The notes beneath the pieces were generated by a model that did no database searches, was not told where the DNA came from, and was given only the letters and a program-made list of their open reading frames with translations. A program made the position numbers and the translations under genes. Positions 44,915-56,695 of a stretch of 64,000 bases of DNA are shown piece after piece. The DNA is from Calliopum simillimum. Lineage: Eukaryota; Arthropoda; Insecta; Diptera; Lauxaniidae. The stretch spans positions 31,346,101 through 31,410,100 of the forward strand of contig OX638371.1 in NCBI GenBank assembly GCA_951812925.1. The letters are read 5' to 3'. Each line of letters starts with the position of its first letter. Within the stretch, counting starts at the first letter, position 1.

Positions 44915-46885
44915 TATGGATATCACCATCTTCTCGTCGCGGTCATTCGATTTAAACTTGCCGCTATCAAACATCGCAAAACATCCCAGTGAACAATCTG
45001 TGGCATAAAAATTCGACTTGCTTAAGCTTAAGAACGACAAAATACGCAAGTCTTTCGTTGGAGAACTTAAAACAGCCCTGATCGGTTGTGATGGAAGTAT
45101 TGAAACATTATGGAGTGCCGCTAAAGCTGCTTTCTTTCCGACACCCGAATAAGAACACTGGATAAGCGAGGAAACGTGGTGTCTTGTTGAAAAAAGAAGA
45201 AGCGCAAGAAAACTGAGAGATGACGCTAAAACTAGAACGCAAAAGAACAATGCCGAAAAGGTCTCTAACTCTCTCAATAAAGAAGTCAGGCGTTCGTGCA
45301 GACAAGACAAAAGAAGAATGTATAACGACCTCGCGAGCGAAGCTAAAAGCGCTGCTAATGCTCAAAATCTAAGGCAGCTTTACGATATCACCCGCAGACT
45401 ATCTGGCAGAAACACCAACAGAATCGAACTATCAAAGACAAAAACGGAAATTTCTTAACATCTGCGGATAACCACCTAAAGAGATGGAAAGAATATTTTT
45501 GTGACATACTGATTCCGACATCTATCATATTCCCGCAACCAGAGTCACCAACTACAATTGCTGCAGAGACTCGCAGTAATAGTCAAATACAAACACCGCC
45601 ACCTACAACCGATGAAATAGTGAAAGCTATCGAAGGCATGAAAAACAGCAAATCCGTCGGTATAGATCAAATAACAGCTAAACTGATAAAAGCATGCCCC
45701 ATAACATCAGCTAAAATTCTCCATCCTCTGTTCACCAAAATCTGGAGCGAAGAGCGTTTACCAGAAGATTGGCTACATGGCATGTTAGTCAAATTGCCGA
45801 AAAAAGGTGACCTAAGCGAGTGTCGAGATTATAGAGAAATAACTTTGCTTTTAGTACCATCAAAAGTATTGACAAAAGTGCTTCTAAACAGGGCAAGCGA
45901 AAAACTTGATTCAGTCATCGGAAGGCAACAAGCAGGATTACAGCCAAGCCGATCATGCGTGGATCAAATCAACACCCTTAGAATAAACTTCGAACAACCA
46001 TGTGAGTGGCGTGCTGCGCTTCAACTTGTCTTCGTAGACTATAGCACTGCTTTCGACAGGTCTCTCGAGAAAACATTTGGGTTTCATTGCAGCGAAGAGG
46101 TATTGCCGTAAGGGCCATAAACTGAGTACGTGCACAATATGAAGGCTTTAAATGCAGTGTATTACACAACGGGTTGTTGTTACCTACATTCACCACTAAT
46201 TCAGGCGTATGACAAGGGTGTTTACTATCAAAATCTCACTTCCTTATCGTTCTTCACTTCCTTATCGTTCTTGACGATATCCTAGATAAAGCTCTGACGA
46301 CATTTGCGTTCTATCGTCCAAGCACTCAGATATGCAAAGCAAGATTGAAGGCCGCAGAAAGCCGGCCTAAAAATCAACGCATCTAATACTAAAAGCATGA
46401 ATGAAATGACATCACATTTGAAGCTGGCAGTGATGACATCGAAAACGTCGACAGCTTCATGTATTTAGGCAGCATTATCTCCATGAATGGTGGAGCCAAA
46501 GAGGATATCAACTCAAGAATAGCAAAAGAAAAGGCGCGTTTGCTCAACTGATCTTCTTCCGTTATATCCACCAAAACGAAAGTGCGCATTTTTGATTCGA
46601 ATTCAAGCTGCGCAAGTGGAGATGGACTGGTCACACTCTCCGAAAACCACACAGCGACGTTTAATGCCAGGCTCTTGAGTGGAATCCACAAGGCAGTAGA
46701 GGACGTGGTGGACCCAAAGCCAACTGGAAAAGATCTGGAAAAGGTAATTCAAGAATCGTGAAAGTCTTGGCAAGAGATCAAAGTCATCGCAAGGGATCGC
46801 GACAAATGGAGACGTTTCACATTGGCCCTATGGTCCTCTTAGGAGTTAAAAGAGAATACATATATACAGACATACAATCCTTATC
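44915..46885 (+). pseudogene. Non-LTR retrotransposon: linker, reverse transcriptase, C-terminus
   Basis: From 44929 the DNA aligns with the minus-strand endonuclease copy (TCTTCTCGTCGCGGTCATTC, TTGCTTAAGCTTAAGAACGAC), then continues past it. Frame 45620-46111 (163 codons) carries reverse transcriptase blocks SVGIDQITAKLIK, LVKLPKKGDLSECRDYREIT, QQAGLQPSRSCVDQINTLR and LVFVDYSTAFDR (catalytic block A). Downstream, further blocks survive only in broken frames (IENVDSFMYLGSIIS near 46440-46480). The YxDD block is lost near 46310-46330. The C-terminal region is internally deleted by about 200 bp at about 46600 compared with 42907-43100. The 3' end is GAGTTAAAAGAGAATACATA. Inactive. Confidence 0.85.
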
Positions 46886-47006
46886 TTACTCGGATTTAAA
46901 AAGTTATTACTTTGTAATTACTTTCTTATCTATAGTTATGACGTCATTTTCATATCTCAACCTCCGGTTGTTCATTTCACACCAAAACCATGACGTCTCA
47001 CCAGTG

Positions 47007-47909
47007 CACAGTGTGAGATTTTGCCAATCTAGGACGTCAATAATTCAATTTTAGCCGTAGTTTCAAAGATATCAAGTTGAAATTTTGTATATGTGCTTTA
47101 ATTTGTTATGCGGAAGTTTGGTTCAGAGATGAACAAAATCGGACAAAATCTAATTGCACCTCCCATACAAATGTGCCTTTTTTTTGTAAAAAAAAATTTA
47201 AAAAAATTGGTTGAAATGAAGATATCAAGTTGAAAATTTGTATTTACCATTTCAGTGGTAACTGAATACTACTGTCAAAAAATGGGAGTGATGAAAAAAG
47301 AAAACATAAATTTTTTTTTTTCATGATTTCAGTGCAATTGTTCATTATAACACTTCAGTCATTGTAAAAAAAGTAGCCTTTGGGCAAAATATGGGCAAGA
47401 ATTTATTTTTTAAATCTATTTTATGAGTATGTATGCTCATCCTGTATGCTTTGTCATAGCCTAACCACGCCCAACTTATAAGTAATGGTCTATGAAAGAT
47501 TCAAGATTTTTGAAATTTATCTTACCTTTTAGCTGATTATAAAATAATTTGATTGAAATACTTAAATGCAAATTTGAGGGTTGTGCATCGCAAACATTTT
47601 TAGTGAAGGTATTGACCTTTAATGCAAAAAACTTTTTGCCAAAAAACAAAAGCTCACAACTTCAATTTGATCACTCAAAGTTTTGTTATCGATGCAAGCT
47701 TGAAAATTTGCTTTTGCGTGCTGTTCAATAGTACGTGTTTGATAGCTGTTATCATGCCAATGACATTTCTTTTATTCTCTTTAATTCTTATTTTCGTAAC
47801 AATTGGGGTCTTTTCTAACAAAATACAAAATATGATCGATTTTCAAGCACATTTTTTTTTTTTTTTTTTTGCATTTTGACCTCCTAGATTGGCAAAATCT
47901 CACACTGTG
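47007..47909. mobile_element. Transib-like non-autonomous element
   Basis: A 903-bp element with about 34-bp terminal inverted repeats (one mismatch), each starting CACAGTGTGAGATTTTGCC. It is flanked by the 5-bp direct repeat CAGTG at 47002-47006 and 47910-47914. Five-bp GC-containing duplications and CAC-type termini characterise Transib, the superfamily from which RAG1 arose. The interior has no transposase; frames at 47549-47731 and 47622-47879 are unrecognised. A direct repeat GATATCAAGTTGAAA lies at about 47069 and 47221. Confidence 0.75.
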
Positions 47910-47914
47910 CAGTG

Positions 47915-49240
47915 TGCGAGTGAATAAGACATATCTGACCTTCCATAAGTGTGAAAGAGACAGGTTGGCTTGAACCGCGAAAAGCGCTCCAGAATTCCCA
48001 TAAACATTCTATTCTACTCCCATATCCAGAAGCTTGTGCCCTGGAGTGGAAGTCAGGAAGCAGTAAAAAGCAAAAGCCTAAGAATCGAGAAAATCGCAAA
48101 TCGTGTTCCCTTAGTCAAACAATGATTTGTTTAAAGTTTCATTAATTGCGTCAGTAAGCTTCAGCTTATTAAAGATTTTTGCAGATTAATCTGAATACAA
48201 ACGTTTTCCCAGATAACACTTAGCTTCGCATTTCTTTAATTCTTATGCAGCATTTAATAATAATTGATACGCTTAATTGGCTGTCAATGCAATTATTTAA
48301 TTTTAATTTTCACCACCCCCGTCATATTGCTCTCAGTATTTACATTTTCCGTATTAAATATTTCATATTTTAAGTAGCTTTCGAAATCAACTGTTCACTG
48401 ACTAATTAATTTTTATTAATCAGTATATATACATATATATATATGGCAATATGACGACTTTTAATTTTCATGATGAAAATGTTAAGTACACATCCTTTCT
48501 CATGCACATGTGGAGCATTCAGTGCACACTCATACATAAGTATGTTTGTATTTTTTTTTTTGAAATCAATTCAATATGCAATTCCTTTCAATCTTAATTG
48601 GTCGACAATTAAGTTAATATTCACAGATTTTTCACATATTGCCGAGCAAGAACACTCATATTTATTAATAAAAAATGCTGCATACTTTGAAGCGCTTTCG
48701 TAAAGGATAAGTTTCATTTTTACACGCATTTTTTTTATTCCTTTTTTTTTTTTTTTTCATTTCAACATTTAATTGCATTATCGCGCAATTTTACATTTTT
48801 AAGTTTCATACAAAAAGATTTAATTCAATTCAATTGTGTAGGTGGTGTATGCATCACGTTGCACTGTAATTTAGTAACGAGAACTGAAAAAAGTTCAAGT
48901 TAACCTCAAATTAAATAAACTTGCTACCACCATATTCATGCCTTCATATGTAAGCCTCTTTGAATGTTACAGTACCCAGCGGGAAACATATTAATAAGTG
49001 ACTTTATTTCAATTGTTTTCAATAAGCTTGCTATCTCGGAAAAAATTAGTGGGGCCATGCCCTCGGAAAAACTCTAAAACTACTTGACGCAGATAGACGA
49101 AATTTGATGAAGATGTAAAAATCACCGGGTAAAATTGTATTGATTGGAAACATTATAGATATCAGATCTCCCAAGAAACTTAATTATTTAATATACCACT
49201 GAAGCCCCCCATATAAGAGCTTTTGGCGCAACACGCACCG
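47915..49240. other. No gene seen
   Basis: AT-rich DNA with T runs and a TATATA tract at about 48425-48442. The frame 48470-48703 has no recognisable domain. A stretch near 49020-49190 (GGGGCCATGCCCTC) has the style of the INE-1-like family but is not clearly bounded. Confidence 0.35.
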
Positions 49241-49249
49241 TCTTATGCT

Positions 49250-49755
49250 TATTAAAAATTTAACTAGTAAAGGTGCTACCTTTAGCCAGGCCAAATATTT
49301 AATACCCTACACTGTAATGTTTTGAAAGTTTTTGTTATATGGGAGGTGCCATACCCTCTTGTCCGAATTTACCTAGTTTTTTGACAGAGCTTACATTTAC
49401 TGTTTTTTGTGTTTTAGTGAAATTTGGTTGAACTATTTCAAGTAGCGCTTTCAGCATATCATTTTGAACCTTTCGTCTGACGGTAGGCGTGTCCGTTCAC
49501 CGATTTCACTCATTTTCAATCCCCCAAGCTAACTTTAACGGTGAAGGCAGAATACCAAAGTATATTGAATTATATTGCTCAGTTTTCCCAAAAAATGTAA
49601 TTCCACGCACAGCCAGACAGACGGACATGACTATATCGACTCAGAAAATGACGCTGATCAAGAATTTATATACTTTTCCATACTTGCAACGCCTCCTTCT
49701 CTGCGTTACAAACGTTAAGACAAAGTGAATATACCCTGGGTGTAGGGTATAAAAA
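49250..49755 (+). mobile_element. INE-1/DINE-1-like element, short form
   Basis: Starts ACTAGTAAAGGTGCTACC, contains one 142-bp-type module (GGGAGGTGCCATACCCTCTTGTCC at about 49340), then CGCACAGCCAGACAGACGGAC, ATATCGACTCAG, CTGATCAAGAATTTATATAC and CAACGCCTCCTTCT. It ends ATATACCCTGGGTGTAGGG. That series is the same as in Drosophila INE-1-type repeats as I remember them. At about 500 bp it serves as the unexpanded reference for the 1.84 kb copy at 16.3-18.1 kb. Confidence 0.6.
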
Positions 49756-50914
49756 GGACTAAGGTCATTTTAACTAAATCGCAAGATTCCCAGATGGTAA
49801 GCTCGTGGATATAGAATGGAAGTTGCAAGAATTGGCACTAAAAAGTAGTTGCAGGAGAAACAATAGCTCACTTGAGGGTGTTTACTTCAAAGGACTTCTG
49901 GCTCCGACACATAATTTCTTAGATAGTCAATTGACTTTTAAATCTATAAAAAAAAGTTTCATTACATATGCTAAAAGCTCATAAGGGCAGTTTTGAACTT
50001 CTGCAAACCCTATTAAAAAATTTTTTTAACCTGACTACTAGTTAAAGATGCTAATTTTAAGATCTTTTACTTATCCCAGAATTATTTCTAAATTTTTCAA
50101 TTATTGTAAATCATTTTTTATATCTGTACTCAGAGGGCAAAACCTGCTCTCGCATGTTTTAAAGTTAAAATGGCTGTGAAAAAATCACGATACACGGTTT
50201 GGTTTGGTTTTTTTTTTTTTTAAGGAACGACAAGTTCCTGAGCAAATCTGGTTTTGCCAGCTTGTAGATCTCATCGAAAGCAATACTTTGGACTACATAA
50301 CTCATTTTCACAAAATATTATCGAAAGCAGGATTTGCCATCTAAGCAAAGAATAGTTCCAAAAATCTCGAGATCCATTGCTGCGAGTCCCGAGATTTTCT
50401 TGAAAAAATATAAAGTGATATCCAGAAATTTCGGGTTAAGATATAAGGAATTCAAATGCAATGATGCAGAAGACTGTCTAGTTAAAAGAGATGCCCGCAA
50501 TATTTTATCTGGCTCTGAGCCCTTCTGTGGTGTAGCCAAAAATTTAAAAAATAGCTTAAAAGCATGATAACAGCCTAACCAGATGATGGAAAACCAAAGA
50601 TAATCATTAAAATAAATGAAAATTCTGATTGATGACGATTGCTTACTGTAGCTTCTTACAATGGGTTCTAAAATAAACTGGGCATGCATTATGTACTTAC
50701 TCTGCTACGATATAAATCCGAATCAGTAATCTGCGCCTCGAGATTCTACAAAATTAGATCAAATAAGTGTCGCATCAGTGACGAAATTTATTAGTAGTGT
50801 GGGACTAACAGGGAAAGAGGTTGCAATAGATGTTTTAGGTCTTGGTGTAGTAGCACATACCTTGCCTTCTAATAATAACTACTAGAAACGCTCAATGATC
50901 AAAATTTGGCCACA
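49756..50914. other. No recognised gene
   Basis: Two overlapping frames in 50318-50689 (123 codons minus, 77 codons plus from 50334) are the longest here. Neither shows a motif I recognise. The plus product is basic with several Lys/Arg-rich stretches and could be a remnant of an unidentified element. Confidence 0.25.
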
Positions 50915-51290
50915 AATGTATTAAATAATTTTAGTACTTTTTGGACAGTTTTAGTACTTTTTTTGCATTTTGGTACGAATGATACAATGACAAATGTGAA
51001 AAGAAAAGAAAACAAAAAACATGAAGTCAGTGTCAGTCAGCTTTTTGTCTTTCTCTTTGCGCTGTATCCTCTTTTCAGCTCTGTGTGAATGTATATTTTG
51101 TCGTTGTTAAATTGAAAAATTTGAATTTAATTTTACCTGGCTTAATGACAAAATATTAAACTAATTTTCACTTTGTGCACATTAACACACAAATACCTTT
51201 CTAATGGTGTATAATTTAGAGTCGTGCTCCATTTGTAACATAGTTAAAAAGGTAGGACAACTTCTAATCTTGCGTATTAATGTAAAGATT
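50915..51290 (-). repeat. Inverted partner of the 11.06-11.42 kb repeat
   Basis: Reverse-complement match to 11058-11420. Shared: CAAATGTATTAAATAATTTT, GCTGTATCCTC, CTTTGTGCAC, TACCTTTCTAATGGTGTATA and GTATTAATGTAAAG. Confidence 0.7.
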
Positions 51291-52599
51291 TTGCATTTAA
51301 AAATACGGTTAACATGCACTCACTGATATTTTATATTTGCTTCTCAGATTGCATAATTTCCTACAGGATATACTAGCATCAAAGTAAAATCGCACGTTTA
51401 AATGCATTCTATCACACTTTTGACCTTTTTGACTGGCTTGTATGTAATGTATGTTTTATTTTATTTTTTTCAATTAATTTTATTATGACTGACAAAAAAT
51501 CTGCTGTGCATTCAAAGTTTTAAAATTCATACATAGAAGTTCGCGTATATTCTTGCTTAAAGAGAACAGTGACACAATTGAAACTTTGGTGAAATTCAAA
51601 ATCCGCAAGGTAAAAAATTTAACATACGTATATGTACATAAATAACCTGTGAACATGTAAGTGTTCATATCATACCTTGAATACCATCTTATTTTGAGTT
51701 GTGTCACTATGACATACAGTTTAAAACATCATTTATACTTTCGCATAATTTATTTTATATAAAAGTGGAGTTTCCTGTCCACGGAAAAATTTTTGCGAAA
51801 TATTTAAATTTTTATACACTGACACAAATTCTTCTAGTCGGACTTTTTATGCAGACTGTTCTTTTAAAAGTTATACTTGAGTCTTTCGATTTCTATGAAA
51901 ATTGGTGTTAAGTTAGTATTTGACACACATACTTAAAACTGTGGTAAAATGGTTTTCGAAAACTCCGAAAATTTTCAAGATGGCGGCCTTAGGTAGTTTG
52001 ATCCAACCTTTGGATACTCCCTTATTTGAAAATTTATAGCTCCTCGGCTTTTCAACCGATTTTAATAAAATTTTCAGGGTTTCTATAGAAAAGTATGTAC
52101 TTTTGAAAAAAAAAAACAGTTACACTGAAAAAAAAAATTAATTTTTTGTCGAAAAAACCTTTTTTCTTTTTCAAAGCCATTTTGGGGCTTTTTATTCAAA
52201 AGTAAATTTTATTACATTTATTTTCTTGCCCTCAAAATTGCGGTATGTCTTACGGTTATCAGTTTTTATTATGAGTCATTGGTATGAGTGCTTCTATATA
52301 GGGCTGCCACCGTGCGGACAGGATTTTTTTTTAGTGAACCTTAGTAAAATTTTAATAGAAAAGACCCATAAAAACGGGACATAATGGGTTAAGATGTTCT
52401 AGAAAATAGTTCCTTGCTTGATTTCATGTTAACCTTTTACGATACAGTGATTTATTTGGAAAAGTTATATTTTAACATAAATATCTAGATATAAGGGGAG
52501 TACAGATGGCGGGCATGGATTGGTAACAAAAATGCATGCTTGGCAAAAGAGCAATGTCAATAAGGTCTAGAAATTACGTTTTCAAGCCGGCTTAGTCTG

Positions 52600-52760
52600 C
52601 AACACAATTTATCTGGAATTGACGCCGAAGACAATCAAGTCAGGTTTCAAAGCAACAGGCATGATGTCATTCGATCCATAGGTTTTCAGTGACGCTGATC
52701 TTGTTGAAGCCGTTGAGCAGGATTTGTGTGAGACAAAAATAATTAATTTTGCTTTCTTTT
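52600..52760 (+). pseudogene. pogo/Tigger-like transposase C-terminal remnant
   Basis: The plus strand from about 52637 reads KSGFKATGMMSFDP, one stop, then VFSDADLVEAVEQD. This matches the C-terminal 'GFRATGI.PFNP..F.DADF' block of DDE-1 (pogo/Tigger/jerky-type) transposases. Nothing recognisable is open upstream. A small orphan fragment. The rest of 51300-52600 shows no gene. Confidence 0.55.
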
Positions 52761-54899
52761 CGATTGTGTTTTACTTCATATTTTTCCATTTTTAGCAGGT
52801 TTTCTAACGGTGCCCACAACCAAACCAAAAATTTTTTTTTGTGAAAAATTATCACTTAATTCTTTTTTTTTTTTTTTTTGATATAATTTTTCCAACTGAC
52901 GAAATCAATTTACTTTCTTGACCAGTAGTTAGCTAAGGTCTCTAACTTTTAATTGATGCTAATATGTCTGCATAATATACATCTGGTCAAAAGTTATGAG
53001 ACGAAAACAAAAAGGTGCCTGGTACTCTTCCCCTACATATGTATCTACTGATATGACAAGCATATGCTAAACTACTACAATTTCTGATTCGATTTCAATT
53101 TTGTGAAGAATAAGGGCCAATTTCACAATGTTCTGTTAATCCTTAACTGCAACTTTGACTGGCACTTTGACATTTAAATTCATGCAAAATTTTTATTTAT
53201 CTGGAAGTTAAATTTTAACTAGATATTGTGAAAACGGCCATATTACATATTAAACATGTATTCGTACATGTTTAATATGTAGTATTACAAAATTAAAGTC
53301 GAATAAAACCGAAAAAGTTAGAAAAGTCGGAAAATAGAAATTTTAATGAATCCAAAAGCTTTGGAAAAATTCATACCTAAATTAAATCCCAAAATTGTTA
53401 GGGTACCCGTCTACTATTTTATTTATTCGGTTTTTTCACGAGGTTCCATATTGAATGGATTTTTTTTTTTTTTTTGTTTATTTCTTACAGATATAATAAG
53501 TTGATGATACCGCATCAAGGATATATTTTACAAAACATTTTTGAGTTATATGTATAAATTAGCGATTTTTCTAGATTTCGGCACAATTATGGCACTGGTA
53601 TTAGACTGATTAAAAGAAAAAAGTTCTTGAAAATCCATGATTTCAATAGCTCAGACAAATAAGTTGATCAATGTTTAATTTAAAACAAATATATTATGTT
53701 ATGCCCACTGTATCAATCTTATTTAAAAAAGGACATTTTCTCATTTCATCTAAAACCCTTGTGATTGCTCTATACATATACATATGTATATGTATTTCAA
53801 TCTTCCTGAAGTGCGGGCATTTTACAATTGTATTTATTTTAATTATTCATACACTTGAAGACACACACTTCAGCAGACTTAAAGGATTTTGTGCAGCGAA
53901 GTGTTTTTAATTTTTTTGCCCTGTTACGCCCTCCCTCCCTACACCTACTCATATGCTCTTGCTCTGCTTTTAACCTTCAGTCTATAATTATTGTTGTGTA
54001 TATTAAATTACAATGTGGTTTGATTTCAAAAACTTTTTCTTCTTTTTTACGTAATTTAATTTAAAAGTAAACTTTTTAATGTAATTGAAAATATATTTTT
54101 AAAAACTTTTGTAGCTGAAAAGTTCTCAGGTGTTGTTTTCACTTAAAAAAAAAAAAAAATACTTTATTCATTTTTAATTTAATTATCTAGGTACTTTTGA
54201 ACTTCCACTTTAAATAAATTTAATGTTTCACTCATATGACATGTTGCATACATAGGAAAAAGTGTAAATGAGGCGTTTGCGATTTTAAGGAGATTCTGTG
54301 CATTTCTAAAATTTCTCTGAAGGAATGAAGTAAACAGTCGCATTTCCAGGTTAATAAGTGAAGCAACGTTTGAGATTTTGTAATTTTGTTTGTTGTGCAC
54401 TTTCAGAGATGCAATTTTTGTTCTTTGAATTTAATACATAAGTAGTTTCATTCCCTTAATCTAGAATAAAGTTGTCATATCGTCACCTCAAGCTAGAACT
54501 AGGTAACTCCTAAATTATCATTCTTGAGACAAGTAGCCTATAACATTCTTCATGGCATGGTGCACAATACTAGTACTGTCCAAACAGAGTTCTCTAAAGT
54601 GTCATCATTGCAAAGTTATAAGGAATAGAAAAAAACAACATGGAAAGTTGAAAATCAGTGAAAATTCAAATTTTCAAAAATCTTAAAATTAAATTAACTG
54701 AAAACTAGAAAATAGATTTTCCTTTTTGTAGTATTCAGGTGACGATATTACATCCGATCTTGGTTCACTGAGGCTCAATTACTTTGAAATAGAAAACGCT
54801 ATGGATGAAAATAATAAATGTTTAACATTTTCTATTGGTTGGCTTGGAATTGGCTTGGCATTGAAGCAATATTCCGAAAATTTTTGACAAATATTTGCG
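52761..54899. other. No gene seen; one perfect hairpin
   Basis: AT-rich DNA with T runs. The one striking structure is the 17-bp hairpin at 53244-53281 (separate entry). Frames at 53671-53910, 53855-54064 and 54179-54400 have no recognisable domain. Confidence 0.4.
53244..53281. repeat. Perfect 17-bp hairpin with TTCG loop
   Basis: TACATATTAAACATGTA (53244-53260), TTCG (53261-53264), then the exact reverse complement (53265-53281). The inner ACATGT is itself palindromic. No T run follows, so it is not a Pol III or bacterial-type terminator. Confidence 0.85.
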
Positions 54900-54901
54900 T
54901 A

Positions 54902-56313
54902 GGGTAAGCGCGGGACATATGGCACCCGTTAAACTGCTCTTAAATCAGAATTAAAAAAGATTTTTAAAAAAACTAAACACAAGTTTATTCTTTTATTAAT
55001 TTAAAAAAAAAAGTACTTCAACTGGAATAAAGATGATTTTTCATTATAAAAAAATGCTATGAAGTTCCAAATCACCCGCGGCTACGGGTAATATGGCACC
55101 ATATCTTGGGTGATTTGGCACCCTAAGTGGCTTTTAAGTTCTTGTTGCCACAATTGTTGCATGTGTGCACAAATGATGTACATGCTTCATGTAACCACAT
55201 ACAGCACATTACCCATTTGATCCAATCGTCTTTTTTAGTGGTTTGTCCGTATTTTTCTCCCCATCCAACGCATTCATTTTCGCTTAAATCTTCAGGCCTA
55301 TCAGATTCATCTTGAAATACAACATTTTCATCAGCTTCATCGGAAGAAGCATAGTTCGTTACCAACTTGCGTTTATAAGTTTTCTTCTTTGGTTGTGTTT
55401 TTCTTTTAAAATTTTTTATTTTCTGCTGAACCACATTTTCAGGAGGCGTTAGAATCTTTGTTGTTTGTTTTCTTGTACTCGGCTTAGACCTTTTCAATGT
55501 CGTAGGCTTTTCTAGCATATCCTAGAGAAAACCTCAAATTTATCAAATAAAAATGAAAACACAATCATGTGTCTTACCTGACCAAAATTCTGCGGCTCTG
55601 TGGCACATTGAAGCACTTCAGCCATATTTTGCCCTTGATTTTTCCCAATGCAATCCTGTAAAAAGAAGTGATCTGAAATTTTTTTGAGTTGAAAAGGTAA
55701 ATCCCAGTAGATGAAAATCCTGAAGTACTGTTTGAAACACTTGCTGCTTTGGTTCAATCCTTACACAAAAGCTGAATGTGCTTGATTTTGGAATGCTTTG
55801 CCCATGTTATTACAGATGCTGGTTGTTGGCCCTTCACATCCAGAGTTCAGTCAAATTTCTGTTCAACAAAGTATTGAAAACCGAAGCACAAGGATTTAGC
55901 ACTAAGTAAGAATATTTGTACTCCCAAATATCATATAACATGAAAAAGGAAGATATGGCATCAGAACCATATCACCCGCAGTAGTGGGCTGCCATATCTC
56001 CCTTTGGCATATATTGAGTAAAAATGCCACGAGACGAATAAACATGTTCAGTCGCGCTCGTGTTCAAATACTCTGCTGCTTCTCAAAGTATATGCAAAAC
56101 AAAAGTCAGTCGTTGACATTTAAAAAATTTTTTTAAAAATCCCACACAAGCTATTATTGCAAATACAGCTAAACGAACAACACACCATGAAGTCTCTTGC
56201 GCAGTTGAATTCAACTGTGTCCAAATTCGAATTCTATGAATGCCGCAAGCATTGAAATTGATAGAGGTGCCATATCACCCATGGGTGCCATATCACATCT
56301 CCTGCATTTTCCC
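54902..56313 (-). mobile_element. TA-flanked pogo-like element with TATGGCACC motifs
   Basis: 1412 bp flanked by TA (54900-54901, 56314-56315). The left end GGGTAAGCGCGGGACATATGG and right-end reverse complement GGGAAAATGCAGGAGATGTG, each leading to ATATGGCACCC, form imperfect terminal repeats. GGTGATNTGGCACC-type words recur internally (about 55080-55125, 55945-56005, 56265-56300). It retains only the 3' part of a transposase gene on the minus strand, so it is an internally deleted derivative. Confidence 0.7.
55123..55860 (-). pseudogene. pogo-like transposase C-terminus with zinc finger
   Basis: On the minus strand, around 55750-55680, a broken frame contains GFSSTGIYLFN, the DDE-1 transposase 'GF..TGI.PFN' block. 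A segment ending QCATEPQNFGQ is joined by a candidate 58-bp intron (55578-55521, GTAAGA...CTCTAG) to the final exon, whose frame 55518-55123 is open (131 codons). That exon has a Lys-rich linker, an acidic SSDEADEN stretch and a Cys/His cluster: CVGWGEKYGQTTKKDDWIKW then CCMWLHEACT and HTCNNCGNK. PHD-like fingers of this kind end some insect pogo-type transposases. The first Cys pair reads CVGWGE, so one zinc ligand may be lost. Confidence 0.6.
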
Positions 56314-56695
56314 TAACTAATTTTTGAATCATATATGACGCGAGATTTTTGACGATATTGGGGGAGGCGATCGAAAAATGTCAGTACCGCTGACTGTAAA
56401 ATACTTCTAGTGTATCTCAAATTAATAATTCGCGGTACAAAAAAGGGTGCCACATGTTTGAAAAATAACTTCTTTTTTTTCGAAAAAGCCACACTTGCTG
56501 AGATTTCCCCATATATGTATCAAATACTATTTGTAGATCATGTAAATTTTAATATAAAAGATCCAGTTCCTTTTTATCGAGCGAAAACAGCTCTAGAGAT
56601 TTCCTTAAAAAACTAGTTTATCTAAATTTAAACGGTTTGTGAAAAAAAAAATCTGGGAGTGAATTGTAGGAAATATAATTTCCTACAAACAAGTA

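Noticed and set aside
44837..45365. Minus-strand ORFs of 157 and 85 codons
   Set aside because: They are antisense to the non-LTR retrotransposon linker region, which is clearly coding-derived on the plus strand.
50318..50689. 123-codon minus-strand ORF as a host gene
   Set aside because: No recognisable domain, no splice or promoter context, and a competing plus-strand frame covers the same bases.
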